Shown one piece after another: positions 11,838 through 23,868 of a stretch of 40,226 nt of DNA (positions within the stretch are counted from its first letter, which is position 1; each line of letters opens with the position of its first letter). Below the pieces are notes generated by a model that was not told where the DNA came from, made no database searches, and worked only from the letters and a program-made list of their open reading frames with translations. Position numbers and translations under genes: made by a program. Origin of the DNA: Streptomyces sp. SID5785 (GTDB lineage: Bacteria > Actinomycetota > Actinomycetes > Streptomycetales > Streptomycetaceae). The stretch spans positions 1 to 40,226 of the forward strand of contig NZ_WWIA01000898.1 of assembly GCF_009870065.1 (NCBI RefSeq), written 5' to 3'.

Positions 11838-12175
11838 GTGGCGGTCGGCCGGCGGCGGATGCTGCGCTGGATACCCGCCCTGGCGCTGGGTGCGCTGTGG
11901 TGGTGGGGGGGGGGCTGCGGCTGGCCTTCGCGCCGGACGCGGGGGCCTTCGAGGGCGCGGTCGCCGCCGGGGGATGGGGACTGAGCCTGCTGCCGGTGCA
12001 CGCGCTGCCGAAGTCGCGTGCGGCCGGCGTCGTCGGGGCGCCGGGGCGGCACGGGGCCCGGCGGGTGCGGACCCGGGCGCTCGGCGTCGGCCGGGAACTC
12101 GGCGGGGGAGCGTGGTCGGGGGTCACCAGGGCATGGCGACGCCTCCGTTCGGGCGGAGGATCTGGCCCGTCGTGA
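11838..12175 (+). pseudogene. Small membrane-protein gene frameshifted at a G10 tract
   Basis: GTG 11838 follows GGCGGAGGTGG (11821-11831) and opens a Trp-rich hydrophobic N-terminus (MLRWIPALALGALWWW). A run of ten G at 11905-11914 interrupts it. In the frame read, the product ends at 11984 in Arg/Pro-rich sequence that does not look coding. One extra G (or two fewer) joins it to a more protein-like frame beginning LRLAFAPDAGAFEGAVAAGG, then WGLSLLPVHALPKSRAAG, ending at 12175, to give about 113 residues. I do not recognise the protein. The shift could be a homopolymer sequencing error, a real inactivating mutation or slippage-based expression. The end overlaps the convergent SDR gene by 53 nt. 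Nothing else is visible in the 403-nt stretch between the terminator and the SDR gene. Confidence 0.5.
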
Positions 12176-12899
12176 ACGCGGACGCGTCCGAGGCCAGGTG
12201 CAGCACGGCATGGGCGACGTCCTCGGACTCGCCGACACGGCCCAGCGGGGCCATGCGGACCATCAGGGACTCGGTGTGAGCCTGGGCGCTCTCGTCGTGC
12301 CGGGTCGTCATGGGGGTGCGGATCCATCCGGGGGCGACCGCGTTGACCCGGATGCCGTGCCGGCCGACCTCGTTCGCCAGGGTCTTCGTGAGCTGCACCA
12401 CCGCGGCCTTGGCCGCGCCGTAGCAGAGCAGCCCCGGGCCGCCGGTGTCCACGGCCCCCGAGGCCATCGTGACGATGCTGCCCCGCGTGCCCGAGGCGAT
12501 CATGGTCCGGGCGGCCTCCTGGCATGCGTACAGCACACCCTTGAAGTTCACGGACCAGACCCGGTCGAGGTCCTCGTCCCGCGTCTCCAGGACGGGGCTG
12601 CTGTGCATGATGCCCGCGACCGCAGCCATGATGTCGAGGCGGCCCGACGTGGCGACGGCCGTGGCGACCGCGTCCGTGACCTGGCCGCGGTCGGCGACAT
12701 CCACGGTGTGGATGTGGGCGGTGCCGCCGTGCTGCTTGATGAGAGTGGCCGTCTCGTGCAGGCCCTGGGTGTCACGGTCCGCGCCGTGCACGGTGGCCCC
12801 CGCCTCGGCCAGCAGCGCCGCGGTGGCGCGCCCGATGCCGCTGGCGGCTCCGGTGACGAATGCGGTGCGTCCGGTGAGGTCGTACGCCTTGACCGACAT
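12123..12899 (-). CDS. Short-chain dehydrogenase/reductase (SDR)
   Basis: This is a classical SDR of 258 residues using NAD(P). The cofactor glycine motif TGAASGIG is near residue 17 and an acidic residue ends beta-2 (GADRD), favouring NAD(H). The structural motif AVAGIM replaces the usual NNAG (Asn to Val/Ala), and the catalytic Ser/Tyr/Lys lie in MASGAVDTGGPGLLCYGAAKAA. The C-terminus has the usual PGWIRTPM and GQILRPNGG. The substrate cannot be told from sequence. ATG 12899 lies 6 nt after a TACCGT -10, so the transcript is probably leaderless, and a TetR-type palindrome covers the -35. No repressor gene is adjacent. Confidence 0.88.
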   Translation of the reverse strand: MSVKAYDLTGRTAFVTGAASGIGRATAALLAEAGATVHGADRDTQGLHETATLIKQHGGTAHIHTVDVADRGQVTDAVATAVATSGRLDIMAAVAGIMHSSPVLETRDEDLDRVWSVNFKGVLYACQEAARTMIASGTRGSIVTMASGAVDTGGPGLLCYGAAKAAVVQLTKTLANEVGRHGIRVNAVAPGWIRTPMTTRHDESAQAHTESLMVRMAPLGRVGESEDVAHAVLHLASDASAFTTGQILRPNGGVAMPW

Positions 12900-12905
12900 G
12901 CAAGG

Positions 12906-12935
12906 ACGGTACGAGCGTTTCTGACGGTCCGTCAA
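12906..12935 (-). promoter_or_regulatory. Leaderless promoter of the SDR gene
   Basis: Read on the minus strand: TTGACG (12935-12930), an 18-nt spacer, TACCGT (12911-12906), then 6 nt to the ATG. Both hexamers fit the vegetative actinobacterial promoter well. Confidence 0.7.
12922..12934. promoter_or_regulatory. TetR-type operator over the SDR -35
   Basis: TGACGGTCCGTCA is a perfect 6-1-6 palindrome that includes five of the six bases of the -35 hexamer. Its size and placement are typical of a TetR-family repressor site. The cognate repressor is not in the window. Confidence 0.6.
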
Positions 12936-12976
12936 TTGGTCTGCGTGGATTGTGGTGGCCGGGCGTGTGTGTGGCG

Positions 12977-13786
12977 TCAGGCTGTGGGGGACGGGCCGGT
13001 CTGACAGCGGGGGCACCAGTACGTGGGGCGTTCGCGTGATCCGTCGCCCTGGTTCGCGACCCGGACCGGCGTGCGGCAGCGCAGGCACGGGCGAGGAGCG
13101 CGGCCGTAGACGAACAGCCGCTCGTCGGTACGGGCGCCGCGGCCGGTGGTGATCCGCACCGGGCGGTCCCGATTGGCTTCCAGCAGCTTCTTCGCCAGGT
13201 CGGGGATGCGCTCCGCGGTGCCCGGCGGCAACTGGTCCATCGTCTGCCAGGGGGTGACGCGGAGCAGGAAGCACAGCTCGGACTTGTAGATGTTCCCGAT
13301 CCCCGCGAGGTTGCGCTGGTCGAGCAGGGCCTCGCCGAGCGGGCGGTCGGGGGTGGCGAGGAGGCGTGTGAGAGCCTCGGCCGGGTCCCAGTCCGGGCCG
13401 AGCAGGTCGGGGCCGAGGTGGCCGACGGCCTGGGACTCCTGTGCCGTGCGCAGCAGCTCGAGCACGGGGAGCCGGTACCCGACCGCCGTGTGCTCGGCGT
13501 TCCCCAGGATCGCGCGGATCTGGTGCGCGGGGCCTCCGCGCCAGCGCTCACCCGCGGCGAACACCTTCCAGGAGCCGTCCATCCGCAGGTGTGAGTGCAG
13601 CGTCAGACCGCCCTCGATCCGGGTCAGCAGATGCTTGCCGCGCGGGGTGACCTCCAGGACCGCGCGGCCCCTGAGATCGGCCGTCGCGAACCGGGGAACG
13701 CGCAGATCCGAGCGGGTGAGGACCCGGCCGGCCAGGGCGCTGTGCAGCCGTCCGGCAGCCTGGAGGACCGTGTCTCCCTCGGGCAT
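12977..13786 (-). CDS. nei: Nei/Fpg-family DNA glycosylase (endonuclease VIII type)
   Basis: This bifunctional base-excision repair enzyme removes oxidised bases and nicks the abasic strand. The mature N-terminus Pro-Glu-Gly-Asp (after Met) gives the catalytic Pro and Glu and is the Nei rather than MutM version. The beta-turn Lys is in PRGKHLLTRIEGGLTLHSHLRM, and the helix-two-turn-helix includes LLDQRNLAGIGNIYKSE. The C-terminus holds a zinc finger with Cys pairs CLRC and CPRC. The length of 269 residues is normal. It lies downstream of lhr on the same strand, a common actinobacterial pairing of repair genes. No good ribosome site precedes the ATG, and the frame upstream is open back to the lhr stop. 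Confidence 0.9.
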   Translation of the reverse strand: MPEGDTVLQAAGRLHSALAGRVLTRSDLRVPRFATADLRGRAVLEVTPRGKHLLTRIEGGLTLHSHLRMDGSWKVFAAGERWRGGPAHQIRAILGNAEHTAVGYRLPVLELLRTAQESQAVGHLGPDLLGPDWDPAEALTRLLATPDRPLGEALLDQRNLAGIGNIYKSELCFLLRVTPWQTMDQLPPGTAERIPDLAKKLLEANRDRPVRITTGRGARTDERLFVYGRAPRPCLRCRTPVRVANQGDGSRERPTYWCPRCQTGPSPTA

Positions 13787-13900
13787 GAGGCGTCGCCCTA
13801 GGCGTCGGCGGCCGTGATGGCGGCCGTGGCGGCGGGCGACATGGCCGGCGTGACGGTGGCTGTGACGCGTGCGCGGGTCGGTCTGGTGACGCTCAGGTCC

Positions 13901-14032
13901 GCGGTCGGGCCCGTCGTCCGGTCCGTCGTCCGGTCCGCGGTCGGGTTCGCAGTCCGGCCCGTCGACCGGTCCGCGGTCCGGTCCGTAGTCCGGCCCGTCG
14001 ACCGGCCCGCGGTCGGGTTCGCAGTCCGGTCC
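13901..14032. repeat. Eleven 12-bp degenerate tandem repeats
   Basis: On the minus strand, units such as GGACCGGACTGC, GGGCCGGTCGAC and GGACCGGACGAC repeat eleven times without a gap, with a higher-order pattern in which GAACCCGACCGC returns after six units. They fill most of the 267-nt gap between lhr and nei. In the lhr/nei frame they would encode Gly-Pro-Asp-x units with no start codon. Confidence 0.85.
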
Positions 14033-14053
14033 GTCGGTCTGTGCGGGATGCGT

Positions 14054-18802
<4,749 letters not shown>

Positions 18803-18890
18803 GCCCCCATCCTGCACCCCGCCACTGACATCGGCCGTGACCTGGGCAATCGTGGATCTCACGGTGAGTGACGTGCCGCAGAATGGGTCC

Positions 18891-19973
18891 ATGGCGGGAC
18901 AGGGCGAATGGGCGCGGCACTGGCAGTACGAGCGGCTGCCCGGCCTCGACCTGCTGCGCGCCCGCTACCTGCGGCACACCTTCCCCCGGCACAGCCACGA
19001 AGGCTTCGTGATCGGCGCCGTCACCGCGGGGGTCGAGGCCGTCGGAACACCCGCGGGCACGCTCCACGCCGGCCCGGGCAGCATCGTCATGATCAACCCC
19101 GAGGTGGCGCACAGCGCCAGGGCGGGCGGCCCCGACGGGTGGGCCTACGCGACGCTGTACCCGTCGGCCGAGCTCGTCGCGGAGGTCGCCGCCGAGACCA
19201 GCACGATCCGCGGCACGGTGGCCTTCGCCGAGCCCATCGTCACCGACCCGTACACGTCCGGGCTGGTCCAGAAGGTGCACCGGGCGGCGGAGCAGGGGAA
19301 CGCACTGGCCGCCGACAGCCTGCTCCGGTTCGCGCTCGCCCGGATGCTGCGCGACCACGGCACCGTCCGCGCGGACCGGCCCCGCAGCACGGCCGGGGCG
19401 CTCGCCGCGGCACGCGCGCGGGACCTCCTCGAGGAGCGGATGGCCGATCCGCCGTCCCTGGACGCCCTCGCGGCGGAGCTGGGCACCAGCCCCTTCGCCC
19501 TCCTGCGCTCCTTCCGCAGCGCCTACGGGATGCCGCCGCACTCGTGGCTCACCGACGCGCGCGTCCGGGCCGCCCGTCGCCTGCTGGAGGAGGGCTCGCC
19601 TCCGGCGGTGGTCGCCGCGACGCTGGGTTTCACCGACCAACCGCACCTCAACCGGCACTTCACGCGGATCGTGGGCGTGCCCCCGGGCGCCTACCAGAAG
19701 GAGCGCGGCGAGCGCCGCCCGGAAGATGCCGGTCACCAGGGGCGCAAGAACGTACAAGACCCGGCGCCGCACCCTCTCGTACCGTCCACGACGTGGCAGC
19801 AGAACAGACAGCATCGACAGACATACGCGCGCGAGGAGGCCACCGGGTCGCGGCAGTCCCCGCGGCCGGACCCGGAGCAGAGCATGGAGCGGGCAAGCCG
19901 GACGCCGCCGTCGTCCGGGACGCCCTCGGCGTCGGCGTCGCCGTCGGACTCTCCGGCTTCGCCTTCGGAGTGA
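18891..19973 (+). CDS. AraC-family transcriptional regulator
   Basis: The N-terminal half is a cupin sensing domain (FPRHSHEGFVIGAVTAG, then PGSIVMINPEVAHSARAG). The C-terminal half has two AraC helix-turn-helix motifs (LDALAAELGTSPFALLRSFRSAYG and PPAVVAATLGFTDQPHLNRHFTRIVGVPPGAYQK). It is an AraC protein of the group often found beside azlC/azlD exporters. ATG 18891 follows CAGAAT by 6 nt, so it may be leaderless. It is divergent from lhr, 88 nt away. After the second HTH the frame continues about 90 residues of Ser/Pro/Arg-rich sequence to 19973, overlapping azlC by 181 nt. GC at third positions remains high in this tail, so it may be real. Confidence 0.88.
   Translation: MAGQGEWARHWQYERLPGLDLLRARYLRHTFPRHSHEGFVIGAVTAGVEAVGTPAGTLHAGPGSIVMINPEVAHSARAGGPDGWAYATLYPSAELVAEVAAETSTIRGTVAFAEPIVTDPYTSGLVQKVHRAAEQGNALAADSLLRFALARMLRDHGTVRADRPRSTAGALAAARARDLLEERMADPPSLDALAAELGTSPFALLRSFRSAYGMPPHSWLTDARVRAARRLLEEGSPPAVVAATLGFTDQPHLNRHFTRIVGVPPGAYQKERGERRPEDAGHQGRKNVQDPAPHPLVPSTTWQQNRQHRQTYAREEATGSRQSPRPDPEQSMERASRTPPSSGTPSASASPSDSPASPSE
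19780..19785 (+). promoter_or_regulatory. Candidate -10 for leaderless azlC
   Basis: TACCGT ends 7 nt before the azlC GTG at 19793. No ribosome site precedes that GTG, and the -35 region is poor. Confidence 0.35.
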
Positions 19974-20686
19974 CCTCGGCGGGCAGCGGCCTCACGGTGC
20001 TGCAGACCTGCGTGCTCAGCCTGCTGGTCTTCACCGGCGCCTCGCAGTTCGCTCTCGTCGGGGCGCTCGCGGGTGGTGGCAACCCCTTCACGGCGGCCGC
20101 CGGGGCGTTCTTCCTCGGTGTGCGCAATGCGTTCTACGGGCTGCGCCTGTCGCAGTTGCTCGCCCTTCCGCGCGCGGTGCGGCCGTTCGCCGCGCACTGG
20201 GTCATCGACGAGACCGCCGCCGTCTCGCTCGCACAGCGGTCACGGCGCAGCGCCCGGATCGGCTTCACGGTGACCGGCCTGACCCTGTACGTGCTGTGGA
20301 ACGTGACCACCCTGCTGGGCGCCCTGGGAGCGGAGGCCATCGGCGACACCGACGCCTGGGGGATCGACGCGGCCGGCCCGGCCGTGTTCCTCGCGCTCCT
20401 TGCGCCGATGCTGAGGACGACGACGGACCGGGTGGTGGCGGGCCTCGCCGTCGTCCTGGGACTCGGTCTGCTGCCTGTGCTGCCGGCGGGGGTACCGGTC
20501 CTCGTCGCGGCCCTGGCCGCCCCGGCGGTGCTCTGGTGCGAGGGCCGCCGGCGCGGCGCACCGGACCGGGCGACTCGAGCGGATCGGACAGATCGAGTGA
20601 GCCGAGCGGGTCGCGCAGGTCGAGCAGGACAGGCGGGTCAGACGGGTCAGGCGGGTCATGACGGGAAAGAGGGAGGGCACCGGTGA
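19793..20686 (+). CDS. azlC: AzlC family branched-chain amino acid exporter, large subunit
   Basis: AzlC with AzlD exports branched-chain amino acids and analogues. The core is recognisable from VVRDALGVGVAVGLSGFAFGV through TGASQFALVGALAGGGNP and FFLGVRNAFYGLRLS, then HWVIDETAAVSLAQ, with six to seven hydrophobic segments. GTG 19793 is the only start upstream of the first membrane segment. The first 33 or so codons use many A-ending triplets, unlike the rest, while the AraC frame over the same bases keeps G/C thirds. The C-terminus is a 9-bp DNA repeat giving Ala-Gly-Gln-like triplets (20615-20659). The stop overlaps the azlD GTG, so the two are coupled. Confidence 0.87.
   Translation: MAAEQTASTDIRARGGHRVAAVPAAGPGAEHGAGKPDAAVVRDALGVGVAVGLSGFAFGVTSAGSGLTVLQTCVLSLLVFTGASQFALVGALAGGGNPFTAAAGAFFLGVRNAFYGLRLSQLLALPRAVRPFAAHWVIDETAAVSLAQRSRRSARIGFTVTGLTLYVLWNVTTLLGALGAEAIGDTDAWGIDAAGPAVFLALLAPMLRTTTDRVVAGLAVVLGLGLLPVLPAGVPVLVAALAAPAVLWCEGRRRGAPDRATRADRTDRVSRAGRAGRAGQAGQTGQAGHDGKEGGHR
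20615..20659 (+). repeat. Five 9-bp repeats in the azlC tail
   Basis: GCAGGTCGA, GCAGGACAG, GCGGGTCAG, ACGGGTCAG and GCGGGTCAT follow one another in frame and encode three-residue repeats rich in Ala, Gly and Gln at the cytosolic end of AzlC. Confidence 0.75.
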
Positions 20687-20991
20687 ACTTCTGGATCGCC
20701 ATCGCGGTGACCGCTGTCGGGTGCTACGCGGTCAAGCTCATCGGCCTGCTCGTGCCGGCCGGCGCCCTGGAACGCCCTGTGGTGAAGCGCCTGTCGGCGC
20801 TGCTCCCGGTGGCCCTGCTCGCCGCCCTCACGGCCCAGCAGACCTTCGCCGACGGGCGGGTCCTGGTGCTCGACGCGAAGGCCGCAGGACTCGCCGCGGC
20901 TGCCGTGGCCCTCGTGCTGCGCGCCCCGTTCCTGGTCGTCGTGGCGGCGGCCGTCGTGATCACGGCGGGGATGCGTGCCCTGACCGGATGA
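20683..20991 (+). CDS. azlD: AzlD family branched-chain amino acid exporter, small subunit
   Basis: This small integral membrane protein of 102 residues has four hydrophobic segments (FWIAIAVTAVGCYAVKLIG; LSALLPVALLAALTAQQ; AAGLAAAAVALVLRAPFLV; VVAAAVVITAGMRAL). It has the AzlD signatures ALLPVALLAAL and RAPFLVVVAAA. It partners AzlC in export. The GTG start overlaps the azlC TGA. Its stop is followed by a 26-bp-period direct repeat before the convergent toroid gene. Confidence 0.88.
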   Translation: MNFWIAIAVTAVGCYAVKLIGLLVPAGALERPVVKRLSALLPVALLAALTAQQTFADGRVLVLDAKAAGLAAAAVALVLRAPFLVVVAAAVVITAGMRALTG

Positions 20992-21007
20992 GGACGAGCG
21001 ACGAAGC

Positions 21008-21055
21008 GAGCCACCGGGCGGGTGACGAGAGGTGAGCCACCGGGCAGGTGACGAG
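21008..21055. repeat. Near-identical 22-bp direct repeat
   Basis: 21008-21029 and 21034-21055 match at 21 of 22 bases, a 26-bp period, in the 71-nt gap between the convergent azlD and toroid genes. Confidence 0.8.
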
Positions 21056-21062
21056 CGGAGCG

Positions 21063-22016
21063 TCACACGGTGCGGCCATGGGCACGCAGTGTGCGCAGCG
21101 CCTCGATGGTCACCAGGGGGCGCGCTTCCAGGACGACCGCAGGCGACCACTGCCGCCAGGTGACCGGCCACCCTCCGTCCTCCTGCTGCGCGCTCGCCAG
21201 GTGATCCAGGGAGAGCGACATCTCCTCGTCGGTGAACCACGCGCGTGCCAGCGAGTCCGGCGCCTTCGCGAAGTCGTGCGGGAAGTGGTGCTCGCCCGGC
21301 GCGTAACCGGGCGCCACCGGGTACGTGTCACGCTGCGCCGGGTCGAGCACGGCGAGGCGCTGCTCGCGCACCAGACGCCCAAGCCGGCCGGCGGCGGTAC
21401 GCGCGCGTGCCCGGTCCGGGACGCCGTCCAGGAAGGCGACCGCCGCCTCGATCTCGTACGGGTGCGAGGCCTCCAGGGCGTCGACGGCCGACCAGCAGAA
21501 CTCGGTGGCCCGGAACAGCCATGCGTGCCACACCTCATTGCCGTGCAGAAGCCCGACCACAGGACCGGTGGCGAGCAGCTCGCTCGGAGGGTCGTCGACC
21601 ACGGGGACGAACGGTGCGTGCGGATAGGCCCGCTGCCCGGGGACCACCGCGGGAAGTGCCCCGTCCGCCGTGGAGACGGCGGTGAGATAGCGGCAGACGC
21701 GCTCCGCACGCTGCCCCGAGCAGCGTCCGATCATGTCCAGGACGCGTAGCGCGTGCCCGGTGTGCAGCGGCTGGCTGAGCGGGCCGCGCAGGTCGGGCTC
21801 GAGCGCGTAGCCGTAGCCGCCGTCCGCCGTCCGATAGGCGTCCAGGGCGCATTCGACGGCGTCGGCCGACGCGGCGGACGGGCCCGCAAGGAAGTGATGT
21901 GCGAAGCGGCGCTGTTCCAGGACGCGCGCCGTCGACCAGACGAAGGCCTCGGCACGCGCGAGCGGTGAACGCGCCGAGGGAGACGAGGGGAGTGGGGATG
22001 CTCCGTTTTCGGCCAT
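21063..22016 (-). CDS. Alpha/alpha-toroid (prenyltransferase/squalene cyclase-like) protein
   Basis: The 317-residue protein has repeated helical-hairpin segments with the Gly-Gly-Tyr/Trp turns of the terpenoid cyclase/prenyltransferase toroid fold. Examples are RTADGGYGYALEPDLRGPLSQPLHTGHALRVLD near residue 65 and QQEDGGWPVTWRQWSPAVVLEARPLVTIEALRTLR at the C-terminus. The squalene-cyclase catalytic DxDD motif is not visible, so a cyclase activity should not be assumed. No signal peptide is seen. ATG 22016 was chosen over a much longer open frame (to 23759) that is antisense to the AI-2E gene. It converges on azlD and is divergent from DUF3046. The function is unknown. Confidence 0.8.
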   Translation of the reverse strand: MAENGASPLPSSPSARSPLARAEAFVWSTARVLEQRRFAHHFLAGPSAASADAVECALDAYRTADGGYGYALEPDLRGPLSQPLHTGHALRVLDMIGRCSGQRAERVCRYLTAVSTADGALPAVVPGQRAYPHAPFVPVVDDPPSELLATGPVVGLLHGNEVWHAWLFRATEFCWSAVDALEASHPYEIEAAVAFLDGVPDRARARTAAGRLGRLVREQRLAVLDPAQRDTYPVAPGYAPGEHHFPHDFAKAPDSLARAWFTDEEMSLSLDHLASAQQEDGGWPVTWRQWSPAVVLEARPLVTIEALRTLRAHGRTV

Positions 22017-22084
22017 GGATCCGACCGTAGGGGGCGTGGAGCGGACGGCAAGCGCCCCGGGCCCGGCTGCACTCTCAGGAGCGG

Positions 22085-22090
22085 GATACT
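22085..22090 (+). promoter_or_regulatory. Candidate -10 for leaderless DUF3046 gene
   Basis: GATACT lies 6 nt before ATG 22097, so transcription would begin at or next to the start codon. GGAGG at 22091-22095 is too close to the ATG to act as a normal ribosome site. Confidence 0.4.
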
Positions 22091-22096
22091 GGAGGC

Positions 22097-22291
22097 ATGC
22101 GGTTGACGGTCTTCTGGCAGCTAATGGCGGATCACTTCGGGTCCGGGTACGCCGACACGTTCGCGCGCGACCACGTGATGGCGGGGCTCGGCGGGCGCAC
22201 GGTCCACCAGGCGCTCGACGCGGGGTGGGAGGCCAAGGACGTCTGGCGCGTGGTGTGCACCACGATGGACGTACCGGCAGAGAAGCGCTGA
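22097..22291 (+). CDS. DUF3046 family small protein
   Basis: This 64-residue protein is the actinobacterial DUF3046 family: MRLTVFWQLMADHFG, then DTFARDHVMAGLGGRTVHQALDAG and the end VWRVVCTTMDVPAEKR. The family is typically encoded just upstream of recA-recX in actinobacteria and has no known activity. It has no membrane segment or signal peptide. It is followed after 4 nt by the first possible start of the AI-2E permease gene, so the two may be cotranscribed. Confidence 0.9.
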   Translation: MRLTVFWQLMADHFGSGYADTFARDHVMAGLGGRTVHQALDAGWEAKDVWRVVCTTMDVPAEKR

Positions 22292-22295
22292 CCCG

Positions 22296-23660
22296 GTGAC
22301 GGACCGGGGGCGGCCACCGGCGGTCGGTGGCGTGGGCGACACTGGCACCGTGGCAGCGACAGACGAGACCCTCCAGACGGCGGCCGACGCCGCACCGCCC
22401 GGCGCGACGCCCCCTGTGGCCCCTGCCGGACAGGCCCCGCGCGCGGGCATGCCGCGCTGGCTGCCGCGCGCCATGGTGCTCGCGCTCACCCTCATCGCCT
22501 GTTTCCAGCTGGGCAGTTGGGCGTTCCACCAGATCACCGGGCTGCTGATCAACGTACTGATCGCGTTCTTCCTCGCCCTCGCCGTGGAGCCGGCCGTGAG
22601 CTGGATGGCCGCGCGACGCATGCGTCGCGGGCTGGCCACGGGCATCGTCTTCCTCGGCGTGCTGATCGTGACGGCGGGCTTCATCGTGCTGCTCGGCTCG
22701 ATGCTCGCGGGGCAGATCGTGGACATGGTCGAGGACTTCCCGAAGTACCTCGACCAGGTCATCAACTGGATCAACGAGACGTTCCACACGGACCTCAACA
22801 GGGTCGAGGTCCAGGACAGCCTGCTCCACTCGGACTGGCTGCAGAAGTACGTGCAGAACAGCGCGAGCGGCGTCCTGGACGTGTCCACGCAGGTGCTCGG
22901 TGGGCTGTTCCAGCTGCTGACGATACTGCTGTTCTCCTTCTACTTCGCCGCCGACGGACCGCGCCTGCGGCGCGCGCTGTGCTCGGTGCTGCCGCCGGCC
23001 AAGCAGGCCGAGGTGCTGCGTGCCTGGGAGATCGCCGTCGACAAGACCGGCGGGTACCTGTATTCGCGCGGCCTGATGGCGCTGATCTCCGGCATCGCGC
23101 ACTACATCCTGCTGGCCGCGCTCGACGTGCCTTACGCGCCGGTGCTCGGGGTCTGGGTCGGACTCGTCTCGCAGTTCATCCCGACGATCGGCACGTACCT
23201 GGCGGGCGCCCTGCCGATGCTGATCGCGTTCACGGTGGACCCCTGGTACGCGCTGTGGGTGCTCGGCTTCGTCGTGATCTACCAGCAGTTCGAGAACTAC
23301 GTGCTGCAGCCGAAACTGACGGCGAAGACGGTCGACATCCACCCCGCCGTCGCCTTCGGGTCGGTCATCGTGGGCACGGCTCTGCTCGGTGCCGTCGGCG
23401 CGCTGATCGCGATTCCGGCGGTCGCTACGCTGCAGGCGTTCCTCGGGGCGTACGTGAAGCGGTACGACGTCACCGACGACCCCCGGGTCCAGGGGCATCG
23501 CAACCGGGCCGGGTCGTCCCTCGCGAACCGGGTGCGGCGGCTGGTGCAGGGGTCCGGTGCGAGCGGGCCGGAGGCCGGTCCGCGAGCCGGGCGGGGGACG
23601 GGGCAGGACGCCGGGCCGGGGTCCGGCTCCCACGGCGGAACCGGCTCGGGGACGCGGTAG
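22296..23660 (+). CDS. AI-2E family permease
   Basis: This polytopic membrane protein of the AI-2E/UPF0118 family has the usual pattern: two or three N-terminal helices (MVLALTLIACFQLGSWAFHQITG; LINVLIAFFLALAVEPAVSWM; GLATGIVFLGVLIVTAGFIVLLG), a soluble segment (about residues 145-190) and a C-terminal helix bundle with the PTIGTYLAGALPMLIA and NYVLQPKLTAKTVDIHPA signatures. Substrates differ between members (signal molecules, sodium/proton exchange), so none is assigned. GTG 22296 is the first start; GTG 22350, 6 nt after GACACT, is an equally good leaderless alternative. The C-terminal 60 residues are Gly/Arg/Ser/Pro low complexity. It sits directly before recA. Confidence 0.85.
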   Translation: MTDRGRPPAVGGVGDTGTVAATDETLQTAADAAPPGATPPVAPAGQAPRAGMPRWLPRAMVLALTLIACFQLGSWAFHQITGLLINVLIAFFLALAVEPAVSWMAARRMRRGLATGIVFLGVLIVTAGFIVLLGSMLAGQIVDMVEDFPKYLDQVINWINETFHTDLNRVEVQDSLLHSDWLQKYVQNSASGVLDVSTQVLGGLFQLLTILLFSFYFAADGPRLRRALCSVLPPAKQAEVLRAWEIAVDKTGGYLYSRGLMALISGIAHYILLAALDVPYAPVLGVWVGLVSQFIPTIGTYLAGALPMLIAFTVDPWYALWVLGFVVIYQQFENYVLQPKLTAKTVDIHPAVAFGSVIVGTALLGAVGALIAIPAVATLQAFLGAYVKRYDVTDDPRVQGHRNRAGSSLANRVRRLVQGSGASGPEAGPRAGRGTGQDAGPGSGSHGGTGSGTR

Positions 23661-23735
23661 CCGCACGTCCGCCGGTGCTTCTCGTCCGGCCCCGGCGCCC
23701 GGCGACAGCGGTACGGCTGTGACCGCGTGGTGCGC

Positions 23736-23765
23736 TTGACACCAAAATCGAACATCCATTCTTAT
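23736..23765 (+). promoter_or_regulatory. recA promoter with LexA (SOS) box
   Basis: TTGACA at 23736-23741 and TCTTAT at 23760-23765 are 18 nt apart. Between and over them, TCGAACATCCATTCTT (23748-23763) is an imperfect actinobacterial SOS box, with one perfect half-site (TCGAAC). LexA bound there would cover the -10. Confidence 0.7.
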
Positions 23766-23868
23766 GGAGTGTCCAAGGGCTCGCTGCCCAGGAATCCCAG
23801 GGGATCCACGGGCGGTGGCCGGGCGAGGAGCCTCGAGTTATCCACAGGCTGACGGGCGTCGAGGCCGA

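Noticed and set aside
21063..23759. Very long minus-strand open frame (898 codons)
   Set aside because: Only 21063-22016 has family-like protein sequence; the rest is antisense to DUF3046, the AI-2E permease and the recA upstream region, and its composition is that of a high-GC shadow frame.
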